The notes: a model not told the origin generated them from the sequence alone. Positions 6,548 to 14,007 are shown, counted from the first letter of the stretch. The stretch: DNA of 14,007 bases from Christensenella sp. UBA1750 (GCA_002315655.1 DCHO01000081.1:34504-48510); one strand, 5' to 3'. Numbers and translations are program-made.

Positions 6548-6637
6548 AACATAAAAGAAGTGCGCTGTACTGCTTTTATCAGAATAAACCTTGCAGGCGA
6601 CAAAATCGCCTGTGAGCGACAAGGAAGGAATGAGCAA

Positions 6638-6844
6638 ATGGCAAAGGTCACGTTTGACGAGGAGAAGTGCAAGGGCTGCGGCCTGTGCGTCACCTTCTGC
6701 CCCAAGAACATTTTGCAGATGGCTCCCGTGCGCATCAACGCAAAGGGCTATCATCCCGCAGAGTGCAAAGACATGGACGCCTGCATCGGCTGTGCGAGCT
6801 GCGCCCGTATGTGCCCCGATGTGGTCATTACTGTTGAAAGATAA
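6638..6844 (+). CDS. vorD: 2-oxoacid:ferredoxin oxidoreductase, 2x[4Fe-4S] ferredoxin-like (delta) subunit
   Basis: A 68-residue ferredoxin-like subunit that passes electrons from the catalytic subunits to free ferredoxin. Two complete CxxCxxCxxxCP motifs are present: Cys11, 14, 17, 21 (CKGCGLCVTFCP) and Cys49, 52, 55, 59 (CIGCASCARMCP), with an extra Cys43. The start at 6638 is supported by AAGGAAGGA (6621-6629) eight bases upstream and by the family's normal N-terminus directly before cluster 1; an in-frame ATG at 6560 would add sequence lying almost at the predicted transcription start. First gene of a four-gene operon. Symbol by analogy; the substrate could also be 2-oxoglutarate or another 2-oxoacid. 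Confidence 0.9.
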   Translation: MAKVTFDEEKCKGCGLCVTFCPKNILQMAPVRINAKGYHPAECKDMDACIGCASCARMCPDVVITVER

Positions 6845-6859
6845 GGAGAACGCGAAAAC

Positions 6860-7924
6860 ATGGCTAAGGTACTTATGAAGGGCAATGAGGCCATTGCCGA
6901 AGCCGCCATCCTCGCCGGATGCCGCTTCTTCTTCGGCTACCCCATCACGCCCCAGAACCAGATTCCCGAATATATGTCCAAGCGGATGCCCAAGATCGGC
7001 GGCACCTTCCTGCAGGCCGAATCCGAAGTCTCCGCCATCAACATGGTCTACGGCGCTGCCGGTGCGGGTGCCAGAGTTATGACCTCTTCTTCTTCCCCCG
7101 GAATCTCTCTGAAGCAGGAAGGCATTTCCTACGCCGTCGGCGCGGAGCTGCCTCTGGTCGTCGTCAACATGGTGCGCGGCGGCCCCGGCCTGGGCTCCAT
7201 CCAGCCTGCGCAGTCTGACTATTTCCAGGCTACCCGCGGCGGCGGACACGGCGACTACCGTCTGCTGGTCTTCGCTCCCGCCAATGTGCAGGAAGCCGTA
7301 GACCTCATGGGTGTTGCCTTTGACAAGGCCGATGAATACCGCAATCCCGTCATGATCTTAGGCGATGGTATGCTGGGGCAGATCATGGAGCCCGTGCAGA
7401 TGCCCGAAGCCAGAACCGAAGCCCTTCCCGAGAAGAAGTGGGCTGCCGGTCAGCCGAACCGTGACGAGAGAGCCATCATCAACTCCCTCTACATTGATCC
7501 TGTGGCCTGCGCCGTTCACAACGACGAACTGGATGCCAAGTACAAGATCATGGAGAAGAACGAAGTCCGCTATGAGTACATCGACACGGAAAACGCCGAC
7601 ATCATCATCGTGGCTTACGGCACCATGGCGCGCATCTGCATGAGAGCCGCCAAGGAAGCCAAGGAAAAGCTGGGTCTCAAGGTCGGTATCGTCCGTCCCA
7701 TCACCGTCTGGCCTTATCCTTACGAGGCCGTCTTCAAGGCCGCCAATCAGGAGAGCGTCAAGCAGGTCGTGTCCGTCGAAATGTCCATGGGACAGATGGT
7801 GGACGATGTGCGCATTGCCGTAAACGGCGTAAAGCCCGTGTCCTTCTACGGACGCACCGGCGGCGTTGTGCCCACCGTGAAGGAAATTCTCAACTACTTA
7901 TCCGGCATCAAGGAGGGCAAGTAA
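6860..7924 (+). CDS. vorB: 2-oxoacid:ferredoxin oxidoreductase alpha subunit, VorB/KorA type
   Basis: The 354-residue alpha subunit of a CoA-dependent 2-oxoacid:ferredoxin oxidoreductase, which decarboxylates a 2-oxoacid and transfers the acyl group to CoA while reducing ferredoxin. The YPITP motif (27-31) and the acidic QAESEVSAINMVYGAAGAGA segment (52-71) of the pyrimidine-binding domain are intact. A C-terminal transketolase-like domain follows, starting near ADIIIVAYGTMARICMRAAK. The layout matches proteins usually named 3-methyl-2-oxobutanoate (branched-chain) oxidoreductase VorB. Overall similarity to 2-oxoglutarate enzymes (KorA) is high, so substrate is uncertain. AAGGAGA (6843-6849) overlaps the vorD stop. 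Confidence 0.93.
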   Translation: MAKVLMKGNEAIAEAAILAGCRFFFGYPITPQNQIPEYMSKRMPKIGGTFLQAESEVSAINMVYGAAGAGARVMTSSSSPGISLKQEGISYAVGAELPLVVVNMVRGGPGLGSIQPAQSDYFQATRGGGHGDYRLLVFAPANVQEAVDLMGVAFDKADEYRNPVMILGDGMLGQIMEPVQMPEARTEALPEKKWAAGQPNRDERAIINSLYIDPVACAVHNDELDAKYKIMEKNEVRYEYIDTENADIIIVAYGTMARICMRAAKEAKEKLGLKVGIVRPITVWPYPYEAVFKAANQESVKQVVSVEMSMGQMVDDVRIAVNGVKPVSFYGRTGGVVPTVKEILNYLSGIKEGK

Positions 7925-7925
7925 A

Positions 7926-8660
<735 letters not shown>

Positions 8661-8663
8661 GTC

Positions 8664-9212
8664 ATGGAAGAAATGCTCATCATCGCCGGTTTCGGCGGCC
8701 AGGGCGTGCAGCTCATCGGCAAAATGCTGGTGGAAGCCGGCATGGAGGAGGGCAAGGAGGTTTCCTTCCTGCCGTCCTACGGCGCAGAAATGCGCGGCGG
8801 CACCTCCAACTGCAACGTCATCATTGCGGATGAACCCATCTGCTCCCCCATCGTCAACGAAGCCACCTGCGTCATGGCGCTGAACCGCCCCTCTCTGGAT
8901 AAGTTCGAGAACGCCGTGCTGCCCGGAAAGACCCTGCTCATCAACTCCTCTCTGGTTGACCGCAAGGCCGAGCGCACCGACATTGAGGCCATCTATGTGC
9001 CCGCCAACGACATCGCCAACGAGCTGGGCAACTCCAAGGTTGCCAACATGGTCATGCTGGGCGCGTACATCGGGGTCGCTCACGCCGTCACCATCGACAC
9101 CGTGATGGAGAACCTGCGCATCACCTTGGGTGAGCGCAAGGCTCATCTGCTTCCCATGAACCGGGTCGCCATCGAGCGCGGCATCGCGTGCGTGGAAGAA
9201 CAGAGAAAATAA
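8664..9212 (+). CDS. vorC: 2-oxoacid:ferredoxin oxidoreductase gamma subunit
   Basis: The 182-residue gamma subunit (POR_N/KorC family). The N-terminal glycine-rich loop GFGGQGVQLIGKMLVEAG (9-26) and the SYGAEMRGGTSNC segment (about 38-50) are diagnostic. The ORF starts three bases after the preceding stop with AAGGAGGTG (8650-8658) as ribosome site. It closes the operon and is followed at once by a strong terminator. Order ferredoxin-alpha-TPP-gamma matches Clostridia vor/kor operons. All four subunits of a working complex are present and none is truncated. Naming of the symbol is provisional for the same reason as for the beta subunit. Confidence 0.92.
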   Translation: MEEMLIIAGFGGQGVQLIGKMLVEAGMEEGKEVSFLPSYGAEMRGGTSNCNVIIADEPICSPIVNEATCVMALNRPSLDKFENAVLPGKTLLINSSLVDRKAERTDIEAIYVPANDIANELGNSKVANMVMLGAYIGVAHAVTIDTVMENLRITLGERKAHLLPMNRVAIERGIACVEEQRK

Positions 9213-9225
9213 TAAAATCATAATC

Positions 9226-9262
9226 AAAAAGAGCATCAGCCGAATCGGTTGGTGCTCTTTTG
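9226..9262 (+). terminator. Rho-independent terminator of the vor operon
   Basis: AAAAGAGCATCAGCCG pairs with CGGTTGGTGCTCTTTT (two G.U pairs, three-base loop), 14 bases after the gamma-subunit stop. The stem ends in the T-run. The A-run on the other side would also allow termination of minus-strand transcripts. Confidence 0.88.
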
Positions 9263-9331
9263 CTGTGTCTGTGGGGATTTATAAAATGCGTAATGATTCG
9301 TGAAATTATTCATCAAAAGTATGACTGAGTA

Positions 9332-9399
9332 ACCCAGAGGGTGCGGGAGAACCGCAGTTCTTTGACACAATAAATGGGGAGCGGTTGTCCGCTCCCCAT
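9332..9399. repeat. Second copy of the GTTCTTTGACACA element with hairpins
   Basis: Three small hairpins in a row: ACCC/GGGT (9332-9335, 9339-9342), GCGG/CCGC (9343-9346, 9352-9355) and an 11-bp stem (9374-9384 with 9389-9399). The 13-base word GTTCTTTGACACA (9357-9369) is identical to 127-139. In both places it is followed by two variable bases, AAA and a GC-rich hairpin. This looks like a dispersed intergenic repeat that now lies between the vor operon and the end of proS. Confidence 0.6.
9372..9399 (-). terminator. Terminator of proS
   Basis: Read on the minus strand, ATGGGGAGCGG and CCGCTCCCCAT form an 11-bp perfect stem with a four-base loop, 10 bases after the proS stop, followed by TTTATTG. 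The short T-run makes it a moderate terminator. It coincides with the repeat copy at 9332-9399. Confidence 0.65.
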
Positions 9400-9409
9400 A
9401 GAGACTGTC

Positions 9410-10849
9410 TTAATACTGTTTTCCGAAGTAGATGAGCTTGGTGGCCTTTTTGCCGCAGCAGACGCAGGTGTCGCCGATGGGCGTCTGGTCGAAGGGCATA
9501 TTGCGGGTCTTGGCGTTGAAGCGGTTCTTGACTTCCAGCTCGCAGGCATCGTCGCCGCACCACATTCCGCGGGCAAAGCCGTTCTGGACGGCCTCTCCCA
9601 GCTCGTCCATGTTGGTGACATCCTTGACATGGCTGTCGCGGAAGGCCAGCGCCTTGTTGAACAGCCCCTGCTGCACATCGTCCAGCAGCGCGGGGATGGC
9701 GGTGGCAATGTCGGTAATGGCGATGGTGCTCTTTTCGAGGGTGTCTCTGCGGCAGATGGTGACCACGCCGTTTTCCAGATCGCGGGGGCCGACCTCGATG
9801 CGGACGGGCACGCCCTTCATTTCCCACTCGTTGAACTTCCATCCGGCGGACTGGGTATCGCGGTCATCCACATAGGTGCGCAGACCGATGGCTTTGAGCT
9901 GCTCCGAAATTTCGTAGGACTTGTCCAGTACGCCGGGCTTGTGCGCGGCGATGGGCAAAATGACGGTCTGAATGGGCGCGACCTTGGGCGGCAGAACGAG
10001 GCCGCGGTCGTCGCCGTGCACCATGATGAGAGCACCGATTAAGCGGGTGGAAACGCCCCAGGAGGTCTCCTGAACGTACTTCTGCTTGCCGTCCTTGTCG
10101 AGGAACAGAATGTCAAAGGCCTTGGCGAAGTTATCGCCGAAATTGTGGGTGGTGCCGGCCTGCAGCGCCTTACCGTCGTGCATCATGGCTTCCATGGAAT
10201 AGGTGGCTCTGGCTCCGGCGAACTTTTCCAGATTGGACTTCTGCCCGACCAGCACCGGGATTGCCAGCACTTCCTCGGCAAACTTGCGGTAAACTTCCAG
10301 CATCTGCAGGGTTTCTTCCTGGGCTTCCTCGGCGGTGGCGTGGATGGTGTGCCCCTCCTGCCACAGGAACTCGGAGGTGCGCAGGAAAGGACGGGTGCTC
10401 TTTTCCCAGCGCATGACGTTTGCCCACTGGTTGTACTTCATGGGCAGATCGCGCCAGGACTGCACCCACTTGGCGTACATGGTGCAGAAGATGGTCTCGG
10501 AGGTGGGACGGATGGCCAGCCGCTCGGTGAGCTGCTCGTTGCCGCCCTGGGTGACCCAGGCGACCTCGGGGGCGAAGCCCTCAACGTGCTCGGATTCCTT
10601 CATCAGCAGGGATTCGGGCAGCAGCATGGGCATATACACATTCTGATGCCCGGTGGCCTTAAACTCGGCATCCAGTTCCTTCTGAATCAGCTCCCAAATG
10701 CCGTAGCCGTAGGGCTTGATGACCATGCAGCCGCGGACGGGGGCATAGTCCACCATGTCGGTCTTTAAGATCACGTCCGTGTACCACTGACCGAAATCCA
10801 CGTCACGGGGCGTAATCTCCTTCACAAATTCCTGATTGTTCTTTGCCAT
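9410..10849 (-). CDS. proS: Prolyl-tRNA synthetase, type 3 (archaeal/eukaryote-like)
   Basis: Charges tRNA-Pro with proline using ATP, in the cytoplasm. At 479 residues, with a C-terminal zinc domain and no inserted editing domain, it is the short ProS3 form. Class II motifs are visible in order: RGCMVIKPYGYGIWELIQ (near 39-56), RPFLRTSEFLWQEGH (motif 2), and HGDDRGLVLPP (motif 3 region). A cysteine pair occurs at WCGDDACE and another at CVCCGKKA, followed by the terminal tyrosine. ATG 10849 is preceded by AAAGGAG seven bases upstream, and the N-terminus matches the family. It is controlled by the T-box leader directly upstream and probably also receives transcripts from the hydrolase genes behind it. 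Confidence 0.96.
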   Translation of the reverse strand: MAKNNQEFVKEITPRDVDFGQWYTDVILKTDMVDYAPVRGCMVIKPYGYGIWELIQKELDAEFKATGHQNVYMPMLLPESLLMKESEHVEGFAPEVAWVTQGGNEQLTERLAIRPTSETIFCTMYAKWVQSWRDLPMKYNQWANVMRWEKSTRPFLRTSEFLWQEGHTIHATAEEAQEETLQMLEVYRKFAEEVLAIPVLVGQKSNLEKFAGARATYSMEAMMHDGKALQAGTTHNFGDNFAKAFDILFLDKDGKQKYVQETSWGVSTRLIGALIMVHGDDRGLVLPPKVAPIQTVILPIAAHKPGVLDKSYEISEQLKAIGLRTYVDDRDTQSAGWKFNEWEMKGVPVRIEVGPRDLENGVVTICRRDTLEKSTIAITDIATAIPALLDDVQQGLFNKALAFRDSHVKDVTNMDELGEAVQNGFARGMWCGDDACELEVKNRFNAKTRNMPFDQTPIGDTCVCCGKKATKLIYFGKQY

Positions 10850-10870
10850 TGCGATACTCCTTTCGGGCGT

Positions 10871-11122
10871 AAAAAAACTCCGCCCACAAAACAATGTTTG
10901 CTTTGGGGCGAAGTGTTGTTTCTTCGCGGTACCACCCAAATTCGGCAGATGAAATCCACCCTTAATTTGACCCGGTTTTTGCCGCAGCGGGATGCGGCGG
11001 GTTTCCCCGCAGCCTTGGGGGACGGGAGAAGACGAACGCGACCCATGCGCACCTTTCAGCCGCGGATGCGCTCTCTTGTTCGGGCTTAGGCTCTGCCTTG
11101 GTTTCCCCTTCATCGACTGACA
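10871..11122 (-). promoter_or_regulatory. T-box riboswitch leader of proS
   Basis: Read on the minus strand, the leader carries the diagnostic T-box sequence GGGTGGTACCGCG (10937-10925), which base-pairs with the free acceptor end of uncharged tRNA to form the antiterminator. It is followed by a terminator (10914-10871) whose CTTCGCCC and GGGCGGAG arms end in seven T. Upstream, stem I elements are present: AGAGAGCG and GGCTGAAAGGTG with the lower stem arms GGGGA/TCCCC. A proline codon in the expected part of stem I is CCC (11026-11024), with CCG overlapping it; I could not settle which is the specifier. Low charged tRNA-Pro should therefore allow readthrough into proS. Confidence 0.93.
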
Positions 11123-11128
11123 AACCTT

Positions 11129-11156
11129 ATTATACAGCGGAAAAAACTTTTTGCAA
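11129..11156 (-). promoter_or_regulatory. Promoter of the proS T-box transcript
   Basis: On the minus strand, TTGCAA (11156-11151) and a perfect TATAAT (11134-11129) are separated by 16 bases, giving a start near 11122. The -35 box begins 8 bases past the stop codon of the hydrolase gene, with no terminator in between. Confidence 0.8.
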
Positions 11157-11164
11157 GGGATTTA

Positions 11165-12142
11165 TCACATTCCTAACACGCGATTTCGCCACGCATCCGC
11201 CATGATAAAGGAGGCCTGCGCTTCGCAGGAGGTGCCTTCCTTGTCAAAGTTCGGGCAGCCGCAGACCTCGTGCAGGATGCCGAATCGGTCAACCTTTTCA
11301 CAGGCGGTTTTATAGGCTTTTTCGGCGTATTTGAGGTAATCCTTTTTAAGCCAGCCGCCGAGGATGCCGCGATAGATGTAGACGGACATCATAAGAGACG
11401 ATGTGCAGTCGGCAAAGGAATTGTCGTCGTCCATAATGTCGTTCAGGCGCCCGTCTGCGCGGAGATAGGGGATGAGGGAATCCAGCAGCACGTTGCCCAA
11501 AGCGATCAGCGCATCGGCTTCCTCGGTTTCGCCGCGCTTTTTGAGCTCGTCCACCACACGGGCAATGCCCATCAGCGCCCAGCCGTTGCCGGTCGCCCAG
11601 CGCAGCTTGCGAACGAATTTGCCGGAGCCCACGTCATAGTTGTGGAACAGCACGCCGGTCTCGGGGTCGCGCAGATAGCGGAACAGTCCCTTGATCTGTG
11701 CGACTGCGTCCTTGGTTTCGCCCATGACGGCCAGGAACGGCGGCGCCATGTACGCGGAATCCACCCAGAGCTGGCAGGGCGTGAAATGGGGATCAAAGGT
11801 CACTGTGTTGTGGTAGATCACGCCGTCCGGGGTGCGGGGCGCAAGGGTTTTCAGGTAATTCAGCATCCTGTCCGCGCCGTCCTTGTAGAAGGAATCGCCT
11901 GTCAGCTCAAAGGCGCGCAGGCACACCTCACCGTTGGCGGCAGGATCGGTGACGGCAATGTTGCTGTTGATGACGGCCAGCCGTCCGTCGCTCTGCTGCC
12001 TGAGAATGGCATCGTGCGCCATGCACACCCATGTGTTCGTCTCTCCTGCCTCAAACATGGCCTGTGCCGCCACGCCCTGCTCCCAGGGGTAACGCTGAAT
12101 GGAGAGCATCGCCTGCATGACCTTCTGTGCTCGTTCGTTCAT
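11165..12142 (-). CDS. GH105/GH88-like unsaturated glycuronyl hydrolase
   Basis: A 325-residue protein of the YteR/RhiN type, which removes the unsaturated uronic acid left on oligosaccharides by pectin or glycosaminoglycan lyases. It has the (alpha/alpha)6-barrel family signatures: RYPWEQG (17-23), LWVDSAYMAPPFLAVMG (125-141) with Asp128 as the likely acid/base residue, RWATGNGWALMG (181-192), and EAQASFIMADAW near the C-terminus. No signal peptide, so it should act on imported oligosaccharides. GGGAGGA lies 8 bases before ATG 12142, and the G run directly follows the kinase stop codon, so the two genes are co-translated. No lyase or sugar transporter is visible in this window. Exact substrate is unknown. 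Confidence 0.88.
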   Translation of the reverse strand: MNERAQKVMQAMLSIQRYPWEQGVAAQAMFEAGETNTWVCMAHDAILRQQSDGRLAVINSNIAVTDPAANGEVCLRAFELTGDSFYKDGADRMLNYLKTLAPRTPDGVIYHNTVTFDPHFTPCQLWVDSAYMAPPFLAVMGETKDAVAQIKGLFRYLRDPETGVLFHNYDVGSGKFVRKLRWATGNGWALMGIARVVDELKKRGETEEADALIALGNVLLDSLIPYLRADGRLNDIMDDDNSFADCTSSLMMSVYIYRGILGGWLKKDYLKYAEKAYKTACEKVDRFGILHEVCGCPNFDKEGTSCEAQASFIMADAWRNRVLGM

Positions 12143-12156
12143 GTGAATTGTCCTCC

Positions 12157-13029
12157 CTATTTGTCTGTATTTTCGCTGTCCTTCGGTAAAATTCCTGAAA
12201 AAACAGTTTCGTTTTTATCGCTGGTCACTGTGATTTCCCCGCCGCAGTCCTCCACCAATTCCTTTACGATGGAAAGCCCCAGCCCATGCCCGGCGGCCTT
12301 GGTGGTGAAGCCCGCGGAAAAGAGCTTCGGCAGGTTTTTGCTGTCAATGACGTTTCCGTTGTTGCGCACGGCGAAGGAATAGCTTTTCAGGTTTTCGGAA
12401 AGCTCCACGGTGATGCCGCCCTGCGCCTTGCCTTCCAGCGCGTCCATGGCGTTGTCGATGAGGTTGGCCAAGATTCGGCACATTTCCCAGTCATTGAGCG
12501 GCAGATGCTCCAAGGTGGAGGTGATGTTGAGATTGAGCGCGATGCCCCTCTGCTCGGCCTGGGAGAGCTTGGCTTGCAGCAGGGCGTTGATGGCGGGCTT
12601 TGCGGTCTTCATCCCGGTGGAAAGCCGCCGCATTTCGCCGTAAACCGTCTCGATATATTTGGTGGCTTCTTTGTTCTCGTCCATGTCCACAAGGGAATAA
12701 ACCACCTGCAAATGATTGAGAAAATCGTGCCGCTGCTTGCGCAGCCGGAGGTTGAGGTCGTCCAGCTCCTGTAGAGCATCCTTGACCATCTCGGTCTGCC
12801 GGTTGCTCTTTTTCCATAGAAAGCCGTCCCGCACGGAGATGAGCCCTTCAAAGATGAGCATGAGCAGCGCAAGAACGGATAGAGGGCGGGTTACGGAAGC
12901 CAGTGAACTTTGGGGATCAATGAGAGTGGAGAGCAGCATGAAAAACAGAAGGATCACTTCCGCAGCGTTCAGAATGATCGAAAATGTCGCGGCTTTTTCC
13001 ATATTGATCTGTCTGCGTTTCAGCTTCAT
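12157..13029 (-). CDS. Membrane sensor histidine kinase, Spo0B/CitA-type
   Basis: A 290-residue kinase with two hydrophobic segments (about 13-37 and 46-66) and almost no extracellular loop, then a coiled linker (75-98). The phospho-acceptor helix is QRHDFLNHLQVV (99-110) with His101, the Spo0B-type dimerisation form found in CitA/DcuS and AgrC kinases. The ATPase domain has N-box NLIDNAMDAL (189-198), a G1 of the NNGNVI type (223-228) and G2 GHGLGLSIVKEL (247-258). ATG 13029 has GGAAGGGAGGG six bases upstream and lies about 18 bases past the predicted start of transcription, ruling out longer versions. No response regulator is nearby; the next gene, 14 bases on, is the glycuronyl hydrolase. 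Confidence 0.92.
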   Translation of the reverse strand: MKLKRRQINMEKAATFSIILNAAEVILLFFMLLSTLIDPQSSLASVTRPLSVLALLMLIFEGLISVRDGFLWKKSNRQTEMVKDALQELDDLNLRLRKQRHDFLNHLQVVYSLVDMDENKEATKYIETVYGEMRRLSTGMKTAKPAINALLQAKLSQAEQRGIALNLNITSTLEHLPLNDWEMCRILANLIDNAMDALEGKAQGGITVELSENLKSYSFAVRNNGNVIDSKNLPKLFSAGFTTKAAGHGLGLSIVKELVEDCGGEITVTSDKNETVFSGILPKDSENTDK

Positions 13030-13053
13030 GCGCATCCCTCCCTTCCGTTCCTC

Positions 13054-13082
13054 ATTATACCAAACATTCATCCTTCCTTCAA
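13054..13082 (-). promoter_or_regulatory. Promoter of the kinase-hydrolase operon
   Basis: On the minus strand, TTGAAG (13082-13077), a 17-base spacer and a perfect TATAAT (13059-13054) predict a start near 13047 and a very short leader before the kinase. No equally clear promoter is seen for the divergent HlyIII gene in 13030-13130. Confidence 0.8.
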
Positions 13083-13147
13083 CCGAAATTCTCTGCAACA
13101 CGGAGGCAATCTGTGTCGTTTTTCGGAGTAAAGGAGGGAGAAACCCC

Positions 13148-13807
13148 ATGAAGAGGACACCCATCGACCAAAGACAACTGCCTGCCTACACAACGGGCGA
13201 GGAACGCTTCCACTGCTTATCGCATATGCTCGGTGCGATTTTCGGTGTGCTTGCGCTTACGCTTTGTCTGGACAAAGCAAAAGCAGGAGAAACCGTCCCC
13301 TGCCTCATTTATGGCCTGTCCATGATCCTGCTCTATTCCATGTCCGCACTCTATCACGGGCTGCCGAAAGGGAGAACAAAAAAGATCATGCAGGTCATTG
13401 ACCACTGCACGATCTATGCGCTCATCGGCGGCACCTACACGCCCATTGCCGCCATCGCCCTGCGAAGAATTTCCCCTACTGCCGCCACGATAGTGCTTGC
13501 GACGATGTGGGGGCTTGCGGTCATTGCCACGGTTTTTACGGCGATTGATTTGAAGAAGTATTCTGCGCTGTCCATGACCTGCTACATCGGCATGGGCTGG
13601 TGCATCGTCTGTGTGTGGAAAAAGGCGGTTGAGGCCTTAACCCCTTACGGCATGGCGTGGCTGCTGGCAGGAGGGATTCTCTACACCATCGGCGCGGTGC
13701 TCTATGGGATAGGGAAGAAGAAGCGGTATATGCACGGTGTTTTCCATGTGTTTGTGCTGGCGGGGAGCGTGTGCCAGTTTGTGGGGGTGCATGGATGGGC
13801 GGTGTAG
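13148..13807 (+). CDS. Hemolysin III family (PAQR/TrhA-like) membrane protein
   Basis: A 219-residue seven-helix membrane protein of the HlyIII/PAQR family. The conserved polar set expected for its metal-dependent active site is in place: Ser66-x3-His70 (SALYHGLP), Asp85 (VIDHCTIYALIGGTYTP) and His196/His200 (HGVFHVF). The N-terminal EERFHCLSHMLGA is also typical. Bacterial members are linked to membrane lipid or fluidity homeostasis rather than true haemolysis, and no substrate is assignable. AAGGAGGGAG (13131-13140) seven bases before ATG 13148 fixes the start; the in-frame extension upstream runs antisense through the kinase gene and is not real. No terminator is obvious before the hairpin array starting at 13836. 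Confidence 0.92.
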   Translation: MKRTPIDQRQLPAYTTGEERFHCLSHMLGAIFGVLALTLCLDKAKAGETVPCLIYGLSMILLYSMSALYHGLPKGRTKKIMQVIDHCTIYALIGGTYTPIAAIALRRISPTAATIVLATMWGLAVIATVFTAIDLKKYSALSMTCYIGMGWCIVCVWKKAVEALTPYGMAWLLAGGILYTIGAVLYGIGKKKRYMHGVFHVFVLAGSVCQFVGVHGWAV

Positions 13808-13835
13808 AAATGAGTGGGAATGAGGATGAGTTTTG

Positions 13836-13901
13836 AGTGATATTCCGGGCAAGCCCGGAGTGATATTTCCCTTTGGGAAGTGATATTGTGGCTAAAGCCA
13901 C
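13836..13901 (+). repeat. Hairpin array, left block (AGTGATATT units)
   Basis: Three units, starting at 13836, 13859 and 13879, each open with the identical word AGTGATATT and continue with a hairpin of different sequence: CCGGGC-AA-GCCCGG, TTCCC-TTT-GGGAA and GTGGC-TAAA-GCCAC. The linker word is conserved, while the stems differ in sequence yet all remain self-complementary, which implies selection on structure. Confidence 0.8.
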
Positions 13902-13945
13902 AGATAGATTCTATTCTCCTCGCGTAACTTCAAACTGCAGAAGGC

Positions 13946-14007
13946 AATATCACTTGCCTTGGCAAATATAACTGTCGAAGACAATATAACTCGCCGCGAG
14001 GCGAATA
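13946..14007 (-). repeat. Hairpin array, right block (inverted units, cut by the window edge)
   Basis: Units start at 13946, 13965, 13983 and 14004 (cut off). The first word, AATATCACT, is the exact reverse complement of AGTGATATT; the next two are AATATAACT. Hairpins between them are TTGCC-TT-GGCAA, TGTC-GAA-GACA and CGCC-GCGA-GGCG. The block faces the left block across 13902-13945, a stretch in which I see no feature. The array continues beyond the window. Confidence 0.75.

Noticed and set aside
6560..6637. Upstream start for the ferredoxin-like subunit
   Set aside because: It would begin only about 6 bases after the predicted transcription start, without a ribosome site, and adds sequence not expected for the family.
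10850..11113. N-terminal extension of proS
   Set aside because: It would run through the T-box antiterminator and terminator; the family's normal N-terminus and a good ribosome site support ATG 10849.
12716..13147. Long N-terminal extension of the HlyIII protein
   Set aside because: It is antisense to the kinase, has no homology-like features, and a strong ribosome site marks ATG 13148.
13030..13164. Longer start for the sensor kinase
   Set aside because: The extension lies upstream of the predicted -10 box and transcription start, and lacks membrane or domain features.
13836..14007. CRISPR array
   Set aside because: The repeated word is only 9 bases, the intervening sequences are self-complementary hairpins rather than unique spacers, and no cas gene is present.

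Overview
The window looks like chromosomal DNA from an anaerobic, fairly GC-rich Firmicute of the class Clostridia, probably a gut Oscillospiraceae/Ruminococcaceae-type organism. Three things support this. Shine-Dalgarno sites are strong and purine-rich, with sigma-A type promoters. There is a T-box leader in front of proS and a cdaA-cdaR pair. There is also a four-gene ferredoxin-dependent 2-oxoacid oxidoreductase operon typical of anaerobes. The taxonomic placement is inference from gene content, not from a search.

Layout. Bases 1-189 hold a run of hairpins, then a GNAT acetyltransferase (190-798). A good promoter (816-843) drives a compact operon: cdaA (c-di-AMP synthase), cdaR (its membrane regulator), an unrecognised single-span membrane protein with a long disordered tail, and a small P-loop ATPase (895-4569). 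The usual third gene, glmM, is absent. An MFS exporter of the macrolide-efflux type (4750-6045) follows. Its leader contains an 18-codon peptide ORF and mutually exclusive RNA pairings, which suggests drug-inducible attenuation. A convergent terminator separates it from a DUF2087 gene (6091-6375, minus). That gene is transcribed divergently from the vor operon (6638-9212), which encodes ferredoxin-like, alpha, TPP-binding and gamma subunits of a 2-oxoacid:ferredoxin oxidoreductase.

The right part is mostly minus strand. A Spo0B/CitA-type sensor kinase (12157-13029) is tightly coupled to a GH105-like unsaturated glycuronyl hydrolase (11165-12142). Next comes proS (9410-10849), a type 3 prolyl-tRNA synthetase with its own promoter and a full T-box leader. 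No terminator is visible between the hydrolase and the proS promoter. A HlyIII/PAQR membrane protein (13148-13807) points right. The window ends in an array of short hairpins separated by a conserved 9-base word, in two opposite-facing blocks, running off the edge.

No tRNA, rRNA, CRISPR array or transposase is visible. The points most worth following are the leader of the MFS gene, the hairpin array at the right edge, the altered cda operon, and a short element shared by 113-165 and 9332-9399.
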